From Dipteris shenzhenensis (Eukaryota > Polypodiophyta > Polypodiopsida > Gleicheniales): 64,000 nt of DNA. The notes under the pieces were generated by a model. The model ran no database searches and was not told where the DNA came from. It was given only the letters and a program-made list of their open reading frames with translations. Position numbers and translations under genes: made by a program. Each line of letters begins with the position of its first letter. Position 1 is the stretch's first letter. The stretch lies in NCBI GenBank assembly GCA_047967505.1, contig CM106540.1; one strand, 5' to 3'. Of this stretch, positions 23,861 through 34,431 are shown piece by piece.

Positions 23861-26078
23861 AAGAGCAAGGAAAAGACATGGTCCCTGAGGTTACGAAATG
23901 AAGCATCTACTTCAAAGTTCCCTAGGTGGAAAGTTATGTGGCCTTTTTAACATAACAAAACTTGAGCGAAAACCATACAAGATTAGAAGGGACTGACATG
24001 TACTAAGTCACTCCATCCTTTGACTTAAAAGAGCACAAGTAGCATATAATGACATCATAGAAACCCTCAATTGAATATCGGTCTGTAGCCTCGACTAAAT
24101 TGAGTTTTAAAGTGGTGTGCTAACCTCCTAGAGCCTTCACTAAGGCATTCTCACATTTTCATAGGCAAACAAGGGATCCATAAAATTACTAAGGGACATA
24201 AGTAGTCCTCTCTCTTGTTATATTTCTAATTAAGAAAGACAACCTTAATGCATGCAGCTAGAGATTCGAGCTAAGATGCCACCGACTCTCATAGACCATA
24301 CACCCATTTTTAGGCAAGTATGAACCTTGCCATCTTTTTCCCAATACAAGATCATTCATGGCCTTCAAACTCCACCACCAATGATGAACCTTAAAATGAA
24401 AATTCTTCTAACTATTTTAGGTAGGATGCATGGATAGTACGTAGATACAAAGCTCTTCTTGGACCTTTTAAAGGCTCTAAATGATTAGCTTTGTTTCTAG
24501 ATGAGTGGTGAAGGGACCTTGTCACCTTCTTTCTCTATTCCATTTCTCCTCTTTCTCTCGTGTTTCTCACACTCAAGCTAGTCAAGTTACTCACGGTTTC
24601 ACAAAATGGAGGGTCTCATTCAACCTGTATAACTTAGAAAGCTCCAAAATCAAAACTGAGGTGCTTGAGCTAGAAGCACCAAAGTGAACATTAAAAGAAG
24701 AACCTTCTACAAGTCTTCCCATTGAATGTAATTGCAAGCTAAAGATCATGGCGTTGGAAGCAAAAAACCATGTGAGATACCCTGGCAAAACAAGGAGTTG
24801 AGAGTGGGAGAGAGAGATATAACAACTAGGTCGAAAGCACAACCCAATAGACCAATCAAAGGTAACAACTAGGTAGAGAGCACAACACAATAGACCAGTT
24901 ATGTACACAAAAAGCATTTAAGTGTAGGGATTCATGGCCCTTTTAGCACACTGAGTTAATGCATTCATCAACAATATTACAAAGGGCATAGATTGCATCC
25001 TCAATAGCTGTGATATCACCAAGGCCTTTGAACATACTTGTTTTGATATGTAGCTTCTTAGCTAAGGCTTACATGAGCTCACACGAGTGAAGGCTTGAAA
25101 ATTTAATTTGCTTTGCATAGGGCGGTTGATATAGAAAGCCATGAGTGTTCTATCTATTACTCGAAAATTCTAGAGTATGATGAAATAATGCTTTGTTTGA
25201 CCTTTATGATGACGAACAAAAGTGCATAAGAATGATGGTGAAATCTAGCTTAGATGTGCTTAAAGTTCTCGTCAAGAGTGAGTTCTAGTTGGATTTGATT
25301 TGGTATTCCAGATATTTGAGCTATGGTCGGTTCTTGAACTCTGATTACTACTTAGATTACGTTAGGCTAAGGTTAGAGGCGCTAAGGTTAGGCCACGTGG
25401 GAAGCGATGTGGCAATGCCAAATGTCGATTGGCAGTGATTCGAAGAGGCTGTTGCAAAAAAACTCATGAAGTTGTATTGCGTTTTCACTGAGAAAAGCCA
25501 TTCGAATTTGTGTATTGTTTCGTCGAGTCCAGTCTTTCGTGCGAGTTTCTGATGCAGCAGTAAAGTTTGTGATGCAGTATAAGATCACTATTATGCTTTG
25601 TCTAAGAGTCCATCATATCATCACGATGAGAAACTGTTTGAAGAATTTGTCCAAAATCATTCCAAAAAGAGGACAAAGGGTGTAAGCTAATAGAAGAATT
25701 GGTCCAAAGGCACTCCAAACAGAGGGCACATGGAGGGTATAAGCTTTAAATGAGGTATTTGTACAATGTGATGGGGAGAGCAAAGGAGCTGTCAAAATAG
25801 TAACTCGATTGAACCTTTGAGGAGTCATTCTAAGCTCAACGCATCAACTATTACAAACCTTTCCAATTCTCAAAAGCTATGGCGATCTCATGAAGCATGA
25901 GCAATTTGGAAGATGAATAGAAAATTTCATCCAATGGACCATACAATCATTATCAGATGTAGAGTGTACCATGGGTGCACGCAATAAGAGCTAATCCAAG
26001 AAAAGATCCAATTCACTCCTAGGGAACGTCTCACAAAGGCAACATCGAAAAAGTCAAATCTGCCTGGGACATAACTCG
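23860..26078. other. Unassigned stretch
   Basis: No recognised gene. Minus-strand frames at 24591-24917, 25388-25588 and 25613-25828 are open but have no identifiable domains. Two short direct repeats of an aacaactaggt...gagagcacaac(c/a)caatagacca word occur near 24821 and 24866. Confidence 0.4.
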
Positions 26079-26400
26079 TCATCTCCTCAGAATTTTCTTG
26101 GAATTTCCTTTAGTATCGCCCATCGCCCAGTTGAGGATGTCAACATCTTTGTCTGTAAATTCTATGCTTGTGTTTGTCATGGAACCAGGATCCAGCGGGC
26201 TCTCAGCAGTATGTGAAATTCCCTCACGCTCTAACAAAGGAAGCTGCAACTCTTCCAGCTCATTGTCAAAAGGCTTGAAATAAGAGTCCACCATATCATC
26301 AGTGACAAGTTCAAGATACGAAGGATCCCACTGCCCAAGAGATCCAACATCAGAAATGGACGATACTGCACTCCATAAGAGTAAATCACATGCTATTTAG
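26079..26400 (-). CDS. Possible terminal exon of an unidentified gene
   Basis: A minus-strand frame is open for about 107 codons, from a TAA at about 26401 down to TGA/TAG at 26079. It encodes an acidic, balanced-composition segment with SSISDVGSLGQWDPSYLE, ELEELQLPLLERE and DKDVDILNWAM, ending KKILRR. An AG dinucleotide precedes the open stretch, as expected for a 3' splice site. Composition is unlike the surrounding decayed repeats. I do not recognise the family, and no upstream exon was found, so it could equally be chance or a fragment of an element. Confidence 0.25.
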
Positions 26401-26610
26401 CCACGGGCAAGCCAAACATCACAAATTTTAATCTACATAACAGAGCGATTTGAGGCAGCTAAAGATTTAACGACTTCGTCGCCCTAAAATGAAAGCTCTT
26501 ATTGGTGAACATTTCAACAATGAGCTGTAACCATCAAATATCCAAAAAATCCAATATTTTGAGTGTGGGAAAATAGTTAGAAAAATGCCAACGAATCTGT
26601 AATAAATACT

Positions 26611-27876
26611 CAGTTGTATGTACGTTCTTATGTTCTTATGGTCTCTGTGTGTGTGTCAACATGAGGACTTCTGCTTATGGTCATCGGACTACTGATCATT
26701 GGGAGGTTGTCATTGGAGATTTGTAGGGAAGATACCTGGCTGTCCTTTCTCTACTGCTCTGATACTTGATTGGAAACAAGTACTTTCTAAGGTCAAATGG
26801 GCTCCTGATAATTGCTCGGGGACAAACTCAATGAGGAAAGAAAGTATTCATTGGAGTGCCATCTTTGACATTCCACTCGCTTTACAGGAACCTGTTCGGG
26901 CATACGATCTCATGAAATTGGGAATTAGATACATACATGATGTGGTGGATAATCAGGGCTATGTCTTATCTTTTCCTCAGGCCATTGCTTCCTATGCATT
27001 GGGAATGCACCATAGGTCGATATGGAAGAAAATTGCTGATTTGTTACATCCTTTTCTACCTGTTCCCCCTGTGGCTGACACAGACAGGCTATTGGATTGG
27101 CAATTGCAACCCTCTGCTACATGCTCTCATCCTGTACCTCTGCCTGCCTTGACCTCCATCAAAGCCTACAGGCTTCTTCAGCCTGCTCCATGGATTCAGC
27201 AATATGCTAATACTCTGTGGCATATCACGAAACCCCTCTCATGGTGGCGGAAGAATCTTCGGATATTATGGAAGTGTAAAATGCCCTTGAGACAAAGACT
27301 TTTTCTTTGGAGATGCATGACAGGCACATTGTCAGTGGGAGTCACACTTGCCAAACGTCGCATTGCACCATCCACATGTTTAAGATGTCAGGCTCCTTCA
27401 GAGACTGTCCCTCATTTGCTTTGGCACTGCCCGTGTTCTAGGAACCTCCTCGGGAGATTTCAGATCTTCTTCGGCTCCGTTTCCCGAGTCACAGATTTGG
27501 GAAACATTTTTGGCTATTTGGCAGATTTATAAGGCCATTGTCTCAATACTCACTATTTCTCTCTTGGGTGAGATATTGGGCTCTTTGGACAATCTGGAGT
27601 GAGCATGATTTGGCATACTTGGGTCGGCAGATTCACAAGTCATATGAATCTTTCCGAGCCTCATTGCGGCAATCCTTATATGATGCCTGCCATGAGGGTG
27701 ATATAGATGCTTCTTGCATAGAGCTTTTCTTTTTATGTTTCTGATTATTGGGATACTCTCCATTTTGGAGACTTCCCATCTTGTAAATTTATGAGCATAT
27801 AAATACAACACTGGATATTACTAAAAAAAAAGTGTGTGTGTATAAAATCAGTTGTATGTACGTTTTTATAGTCTCT
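26611..27876 (+). mobile_element. 5'-truncated LINE with poly(A) and flanking direct repeat
   Basis: The LINE 3' end (about 26657-27830) finishes in an A tract at 27822-27830. The word cagttgtatgtacgtt occurs on both sides, at 26611-26626 and 27849-27864, and similarity extends loosely into ttatggtctct/ttatagtctct. This is best read as a target-site duplication of 16 bp or more, although about 18 bases (gtgtgtgtgtataaaat) lie between the A tract and the right repeat. Confidence 0.6.
26699..27744 (+). pseudogene. LINE ORF2 C-terminal part (RT zinc-binding domain)
   Basis: A 277-codon frame followed, after a frameshift near 27515, by a 68-codon frame. The first holds the plant LINE zf-RVT region: WWRKNLRILWKCKMPLRQRL, FLWRCMTGTLSVGVTLAKR, then CLRCQAPSETVPHLLWHCP with the expected C-x2-C...H-x4-C spacing. 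The second continues with VRYWALWTIWSEHDLAY and YESFRASLRQSLYDACHEG. This domain follows RT in plant L1-type ORF2 and probably binds template RNA. Endonuclease and RT catalytic parts are missing because of 5' truncation. It is not translated from its own promoter here. Confidence 0.75.
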
Positions 27877-27892
27877 CTCTCTCTCTCTCTCT
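27873..27892. repeat. (CT)n microsatellite at left edge of ORF1-like element
   Basis: A CT run directly precedes GC-rich sequence starting ccccggtcgcccgtag. It forms the left border of the segment described next. Confidence 0.95.
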
Positions 27893-29218
27893 CCCCGGTC
27901 GCCCGTAGCCCTCCGTAGCCTCAGCCCGCTCTGCCCATCTCCTGCCCTTTTAGCCTTCAGCTGCTGCTTCAGCAGCTTTAGCTGCAGCTAGCAATGTAGC
28001 TCGGGGTGCTAGAGACCCTAAGAGCTTGCTGCAAGGTGAGCAGAGAACAAGTGACAACAAGGAGTGACAGAACTGCTGCTGGCGGTGCAGTTGGCTGGCT
28101 GCTAGCGGCGCAGCTAGTTGGGCTAAGCCCCCAGCCCAAGCCAGGGATTAGGTTCAGGTAGGGGATTCTAAAGAAATAGCCAATATGGAATGGCCTACGC
28201 TCTCTTCCAAATCCCCCTCAACTCCATCAACCTCAACTGGAATGGACTCAGTACTCTATAGTTGCAACCATGACACCCTCTCCGTATGCACGCAATTACC
28301 AACAAGAAGGGTTCAAATGGCCCATCATTGGGCAACATGAACAGATTTATTATTTGCAGCAAGTAGTCTGAGAGTCAAGGATTGAGTTGGCAGAAGTAAA
28401 AGACCAACTTCAAGTTCTAGAGGGACCTAGCAAGCAGGCAGTAATTGCTGAGGTTGTGACCTCATGTAAGAACTCTCCTCCTACCCCTCAACTAGTCTCA
28501 TCAAAGATATGGTTCATACTAAAGTACAATCAATCAAGAAAGAAGTTATTGAGGAGTTCGACACAAAGGCAAACAAGACCGATATCCAAGAAGAGATCAA
28601 AGAACACGAAGCCAAACGCGATAATGCATTGAAGATTAGAGTGGGGCAGGCTCCTTGGCTCCTTGAAGGATGGTTCAAAGATGATGACTCTTTCAGTGAG
28701 ACTTTTGCACATGTCAAAGCAGCCATGCCTAAAATTCAATGGAAGGTTGATGATGATAATAATGATGATGATGATGACGATGACAGAGCAACTAATATCC
28801 GACACTCCAGAGGACACACTATCCTTACACTTAAGTCGCAAGATTTACGGATCAAGCTCCTTCAACCATCTTACAAGTTGAAAGGGACAAAGATATGGAT
28901 AGCTGAGGAACTTAACGAGCTCAATTGAAGAATAGGCAACGGAATTAGCTAAAGTCAGGGCTGCTAGGAAGGATGGAAAATGGGCAGCTTACCGTGAAGG
29001 CATAGGACTAATCAAAGAGTTTAAATCCAAACCAAAAGACTTAGCTTTAAACTGATGTATGGCTGATTACTCTTTCAGACTATTTTGTAGGTACTCTAAA
29101 TAATTGGGGTTGCTTTTGCACTCCCTAGGAGCTGCCATGTGCCCTCCCTAAAGCAGATGTACTAAATGTTTTTTTTGATGTCCCATAGACCTGTTAGTCT
29201 CCCGTGGACATTAATAGA
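27893..29218 (+). mobile_element. Non-LTR element with GC-rich 5' region, ORF1-like gene and CT-tailed 3' end
   Basis: A 1.33-kb segment starts abruptly in GC-rich DNA after one CT tract and ends, after cccatagacctgttagtctc and ccgtggacattaataga, in another CT tract. It contains an ORF1-like coding region but no RT. A perfect 8-bp hairpin (AGCTGCTG-ctt-CAGCAGCT, 27959-27977) sits in the 5' region. This looks like a LINE that lost ORF2, or a non-autonomous partner ending in the LINE 3' signal. The CT tract on both sides could be tail, target duplication, or both. Confidence 0.5.
28270..29056 (+). pseudogene. LINE ORF1-like RNA-binding protein, frameshifted
   Basis: From ATG 28270 one frame reads MTPSPYARNYQQEGFKW ... 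and, after a TGA near 28370, ELAEVKDQLQVLEGPSKQAV. Near 28505 the reading moves to the frame of 28509-28928, with VQSIKKEVIEEFDTKANKTD (coiled-coil-like, charged), a (GAT)n-encoded run of aspartates (28749-28783), and HTILTLKSQDLRIKLLQPSY followed by KLKGTKIWIAEEL. That last part resembles the C-terminal domain of L1 ORF1 proteins. A further frame continues KVRAARKDGKWAAYREG. One stop and two frame changes make it a pseudogene. Assignment to ORF1 is by resemblance of layout. Confidence 0.5.
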
Positions 29219-29320
29219 CTCTCTCTCTCTCTCTCTCTCTCTCTGTGTCTCTCTCTCTCACATATATATATATATATATATATATGTATATGTACGTGTA
29301 CGTGTATGTATGTATGTATG

Positions 29321-29362
<42 letters not shown>

Positions 29363-29378
29363 AAGAGAGAGAGAGAGA
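29219..29378. repeat. Compound microsatellite (CT)n(TA)n(TATG)n(TA)n(GA)n
   Basis: CT run, TA run, TGTACG/TATG repeats, a longer TA run and finally GA units. The two ends are complementary, so the whole 160 bp could fold on itself. Confidence 0.95.
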
Positions 29379-29559
29379 TGATATGATTAGTGTTCCCCAA
29401 GAGTATCTATGGGACAAAAGAATGGCCATGTAGTTAAGATTATAAATTGCAGCTCTACATTTATCTATCAACGTCACAGATCTCATGTGGTTGAACTCAT
29501 GAGTAATCATGCAAGGGTGTGAGCCCTATCCAAGACCCTACAAGAGTGTCCCAAGACTG

Positions 29560-30060
29560 TTTTTTGTCTGCCTATCCAAAGAGGCTCTGAAGATTTATGA
29601 GTGAGAGAGCTTGTATGTCGTATTCCTCCCTGACGTTATGGTATTCATTCTCGTTTCTCTTGCTGCATCATCTTCCCGTGTCTGCTCATTTCCACCTCTT
29701 TGCTCTCCTTCCAAAACTGTGGTGACTCCTAGGCCCCGAATTCCAAGTCTGGATCCATATAGGATCACCGACTCCACCATCACTGTGTACACGGTTTTTC
29801 TTATATTCCAACTCCAAATGTGAGATTTTTTGGATTTACTCAGAAGGCTGAAAGGTATTCTCATTCCCCCTGTAATTATTCTCACAACGCATGCATCTTT
29901 TATGACTGACCCATCTGCAAATCTGTTCCTTCAAATGTGAATATGATGTTGTGCCTTGGCAATGTTCAGGTGCATGTTAACGAATTGGCAGAACCCGCCC
30001 AAGGCATCCAAATGTGTGTGCAAGCTCTTCTACTAAGGACCTTTTTTTATCAGTTGTGGG
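29560..30060 (-). pseudogene. LINE reverse transcriptase C-terminal fragment
   Basis: Minus strand, in several frames: LHTHLDALGGFCQFVNMHLN then IAKAQHHIHI (about 30025-29940), matching the RT thumb motif FCxxxGLxVNxxKTxxxxF. Further on come RIPFSLLSK and TVMVESVILYGSRLGIRGLG (about 29830-29745), matching the LINE motif of a hydrophobic V-x-SVLLYGxExW type. The YxDD catalytic region is not visible. Frame changes are present. Orientation is opposite to the LINE pieces at 26.6-29.2 kb. Confidence 0.5.
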
Positions 30061-30713
30061 GTGTTTTTTTCTAAAACTGCCTGAGACAGTGATCCACCAC
30101 CACTACTTCCTGCCCAATCACTGATTTTCTGCTCTATAGTTGTGGCATACAGTTTTGTCATCAGTCATTCTGTAGTTCTTTGCACCAACAGTGTTTCTGC
30201 CTTCTTGGTTTGCCATTCATTTGGAAACAAACTTGTATTTCTATGTTGTGAGGTCTCTTTTGTTTTTGTCCTTCCCCACATGTCTGCAAGGAGATCCCAT
30301 GGATATAACCGTCCATGATGGGGTTGACACTACGAGGGTATAGTGCAAGATTCCAAAGATGGTTTTCAAGTGAATGCACTCCCTTCTCATGACCAATCTC
30401 ATGATGGACTTCTGCAAGCAGGATGGGACAGAAAAAGACTGGGTCCTAAAGCAACTCAAGAAGAGTTTCCCATGCCTGAGTTGCAATCCTCAATGCCGAA
30501 GATCTGCTGTTGGAATGTTTTGCTCCGGTCGGTCGGTTGGATACATGGGCATTGTGAGATTGCTTGCATGTGGTGATGGCACTAGGATGGTTTCTCACAT
30601 GGGGCAAGAGCGTGAAGACCTTGTATCAAACTACTTGCAAGTCTAGCACCTTTAACAAGATCTATCACCCCTTCCATGGCGTGCCCACTTTGTGTGGGCT
30701 CCTTAGAAGAAGG
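30060..30713. other. Unassigned stretch, perhaps LINE-derived
   Basis: Several overlapping short frames on both strands lack clear motifs. It is upstream, in the minus sense, of the RT fragment and may be its decayed continuation. Confidence 0.35.
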
Positions 30714-30889
30714 TTGTTATCGTCTGTCACCAAAATTTCTACTTGGTTGGGGGCCTCGTCAGTCTACCCCTATACCTAGTGATCTCAAAGGCAGAAAAAA
30801 CTTGTTACCGTCCGTCACCAAGATTTCTATTTGGTCGGCGGCCTCGTCAGTCTACCCCTATACCTAGTGATCTCAAACGCAAGGCGTGC
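30714..30889. repeat. 88-bp tandem duplication
   Basis: Two head-to-tail copies start at 30714 and 30802. They share gcctcgtcagtctaccccta and tacctagtgatctcaaa exactly and differ at a handful of positions elsewhere. Confidence 0.9.
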
Positions 30890-31670
30890 CACATATTCAT
30901 GATTGTAATAGTCGATTATTTATCTTATGTCCAAGAACCTCTATGCAAATAGGTAGTGGCAGCCACCTCAGATCTCGTAGTAGTTGGGGCATCTTATTGA
31001 TACATGGTCCTTATTCTTTACCTCCTTCAAAGACAATGTGTGCACTGTCTTAGCTCTCAATGTATCAATGTAGCTAAAAAGTGGCCTTCGTCAACTGCAA
31101 ATCAATGAAATGAAATTCAGAATGGACCGAGGGTGATCCAAATAGCATGCAAGAGATGAATCCGTAGGTGGCTTGGTGCTTGGACAGAACAAAACTGAAT
31201 TAGGTGAAGGAATTGATATTTGTAGAACTGCCATGTGGTTGTGATGGGAAACACCATCACTGATGAATGCATACTTGCCATAAGGCATCACTGATACTTT
31301 GGTTAAGCTTCTAGTGAGTCAATTGTAGTATACATGCTTCCATAGAGTAGTAATATGGGGATTTTGGTGTATGGACATGCCATGACGGACAAAACCATCT
31401 AGTCATGCACATGCATGCCAACAATCCTTAGATCCCTCTCTTGCTAACTGCCTAAATAAGGAAAATTCCCTCCATGAAAGACCACTTTTATGCATCTCTG
31501 ATAAGCATATTGGCAAGCTCTGTTAATAGGCATGAGGCGATCGTCTTAGATCAAGCGGAATGAAAAGAAGATCAAGGCCCAGAAAATCCACAATAGGAGG
31601 TGCAGTGAGTGCTGAATGGATAGATGATGATCGAAAAATACAAAAATTCTAGAGACACATATAGAAATTG
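30890..31670. other. Unassigned stretch
   Basis: No gene, LTR end or RNA recognised. Confidence 0.4.
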
Positions 31671-31711
31671 GGCGGGGCGGGGTGGGGTGGGGTGGGGGGG
31701 GGGGGGGGGGG

Positions 31712-31751
<40 letters not shown>
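31671..31751. repeat. G-quadruplex motif, poly(G) and (GA)n
   Basis: GGGG runs separated by single C or T (ggggcggggtggggtggggt) lead into a run of about 20 G and then a GA microsatellite (31715-31751). This is a strong canonical G4 motif on the plus strand followed by a polypurine, triplex-prone tract. Confidence 0.9.
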
Positions 31752-31755
<4 letters not shown>

Positions 31756-31790
31756 TTACCGTCTGCAGAGCACCAAAGAGGCCTACTAGA
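31752..31790 (-). mobile_element. LINE-3'-end-like motif abutting the GA tract
   Basis: Read on the minus strand, ctttggtgctctgcagacgg then taataaat passes directly into CT repeats. This is a diverged copy of the motif at 29178-29218 and 17570-17611. Only the last ~40 bases are recognisable. Confidence 0.35.
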
Positions 31791-31809
31791 CCAAATGAAA
31801 TTTGCATCA

Positions 31810-32680
31810 AGCCATGGTAAGGGATCGACATATCTAGCACACCCATAAGAATCTAATGTTGAAACTACAGGCAAAAGCAACAATATGCTCCATGTGTTTC
31901 TAGAGGGTGATTCATGTGCATCATTTGAACTTCGAGTCAGCTAGGGTTCCACCATGAGTCCAAGGGCCTTTGAAATATGGCCAAGATCTACAACTTTGAG
32001 CCCTTAGACCAACATGTGGGCATCGTGAGGTAGCTTGATGCGATGCAACTGCCTCCGAATGGGAACTCAATGAACCAATGCCTAGTCTATTGCTGACCCA
32101 AGATCTATGGAGATCAAGCTCAAAATCGTGATCTTAATAAGTATGGGCTCCTCTCATCTGTAGAAGGAGTCTCTATTGTCTTGTTAATAAGGACCATGTC
32201 TAGCATCAAACTTGAGTCCAAACCATAGTCTGGTAGAAGATCTAGACATGTCTAGCACACCCATAAGAATCTAATGTTGAAACTAGATGTAGAAATAGAA
32301 CTACACTCAACTGTGTGTAGTAAGTGATTCTAATCATGTGCCATCTATGAGAAATTTAAGCTCTGTGTGGGCCTAACTGGGGTCCCACGGAATTCTTAAT
32401 GTCTATGAAACATGTATGACATTTCTTGCTATCATCTTCTCCATGGATCTGACCCGTCGGCATCATGAGATAGCTTAACATTGTGGTGCAGCAATGAGGG
32501 TGCCTCAGGGCGATGAGGGCGCCTCTAATTGGTCTGGCTGGTCTCTCGCTGATCAAACATCTCTAAAAAGTGGGCTCCATTTCTCATCTAGCTAGTGTGA
32601 AGAAGCCCATGTTCTCTTGTTATTGAGACTAGGTCCAGCATCAAGCCTCATGAGTCTAGATAATAGTTTGGTGAGTATTG
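31810..32680. repeat. Diverged direct duplication, about 420-430-bp period
   Basis: Words recur in the same order: tctagcacacccataagaat plus ctaatgttgaaacta (31830 and 32247), ggcatcgtgaggtagctt/ggcatcatgagatagctt (about 32018 and 32459), and ctcatctgtag.../ctcatctagctag... with ttgttaataaggacc/ttgttattgagac (about 32154 and 32583). A possible third partial match lies near 32750. No coding sense was recognised. Confidence 0.65.
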
Positions 32681-32689
32681 AAAGTGTAC

Positions 32690-34430
32690 GGCATTGCTCA
32701 TATAGGAAGTCCATAATTGGATAATGTCATGTGGAGTACATTTCTTCCCTTGCATCATGCGAGATAACATCATGACTTGCAGTCTCTCAAAACCAATCCT
32801 CTCATCCTTCTGAGGTCCAAGTACCTAAAAAACACTTATATATGGGGCCATCGGTCGAACGAGAGAATCAAAGAGAAGTGATATTGTATTCACCTGAGGC
32901 CAATGGCAATGGAGAGAGGGGGCACCCCGGCTCCACCCTAATGGTACTAGTCAAATCCTTTGACAACCTTGTGTGGTGCGCATTCTACTTGTAAGTATCT
33001 CGTTACAAAGCCATAATTGTCCATATAATATTGTGTGCATTGTCCAAGGCTCGGAGTCATGCAATGAGGCAAACCTGTGGTATAAAATCAAGGCCTTCTA
33101 GAAGTCCACAACGCCGCAATATGCTCCATGTTTTTTCCCTCCTCTAGAAGATCTCTAGGGGTGGAGATGTGATCCAGTGTGGATGATGTCGTCCATGATC
33201 TACTATCAAGGGAAATCGTACAGGCATCAATTCTAATTTGGCCTCTCCAAGAATCCCCAAGCTGTCTGTTAGACAAAGTGACATCTCAGCCAATTTTATT
33301 GTACATCTATCCTTTTTTATCTCAACCATGTTAAGATCCCCTAGCCTAGGGAAATTATCTCCATGAAAAGGTAAATCAGTCCAACCATCCTTCCTAAATG
33401 AACAAGAGGTAGGGTAGGGCAGTAAATAGAGACCAGCACTATATGAACACTCTTAATAATCATCTTCAAAGCCTTGCCGGTCTTCTATGAAACTTTTGAC
33501 AATGAACAATGCATGTATCCCCTTTGCCTTTAGTTGCTTAAAAGAGAATCATGTTCTCCTATTCTCCTCTTTTTCCATCTATTTTTAAGAATCTCACTAT
33601 TACGTCTCTCGGAGGGCAGGAAAAGTGAGAGAAAGCATATTATACCTGAGCCATTGAGTTAGCTCCATAGCTCTGTAAGGGTCTATGAGACCACAGCATT
33701 GTAAGTAACCATTGACATTGGTTTACTTAACATTCTTTTTCCTTTTGGATTTGACTCCCGGACTCTGATGCATATCTTGCATGCTCTCCTCTTGTTTTGA
33801 AGGGTGGCCATTGCTTGAAGAGTAATAGCATTTTTTTGCAAAGCTAGCTCAAATTCATGAGCTTCATCCGTTGGGTCATCCTTTGAAGAGTCTGCCTCCA
33901 TATTGCATTAACCTCAAGGTTGTTCATCTCAGCTTCCTAGTTCTCATATATTGCTGACAATATCTTGATTTTTAATCTTTCTACATTGTTCACTAAACGT
34001 GGATAATGAGTCCTTGAAGCTTTTCAATATCTCTATTTTGTCACGTCTTCCTTCTTGTAGAGGTAGCTTGGAAGTAGCTTATGAACTATCTTGAATTCAA
34101 GAAGTGTATGTTAATCAGCCTTCTTGGGCAAGCTTCAAGGCTGCTTTAGACTTGTATGCACTCATGTACTTCATGGCACTAGACCTCACCATGAATTTGG
34201 CTCAAGTTTGTACTCAATAGTGCAATGGCATGTGGAGACTGCATGGAGTTTTGGTAGACACCAACTACTGCATGGGTGGAGATTCTACGTTTCTCTTTCT
34301 CTCCCAGACTGGTTGGCCGAATCACTAGTCTGCCACCAGGCTGGTACCTACTATTCCTACGTTCAGTATTGTAAGGATTCTAGCCTGTGAAGTAAACATT
34401 TTACAAATAAGGAAAAACATAAGGACACTT
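32690..34430. other. Unassigned stretch
   Basis: A minus-strand frame at 33683-33901 (72 codons, charged, with SNPKGKRMLSKPMSM) is open but unrecognised. DNA at 34120-34390, just downstream of the hAT remnant in its sense, might hold its lost C-terminus, but I could not find the hATC dimerisation motif. Confidence 0.4.
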
Positions 34431-34431
34431 A

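Noticed and set aside
29166-29510. Several overlapping open frames on both strands
   Set aside because: They are translations of CT, TA and TATG microsatellites (Ser-Leu, Tyr-Ile and similar repeats).
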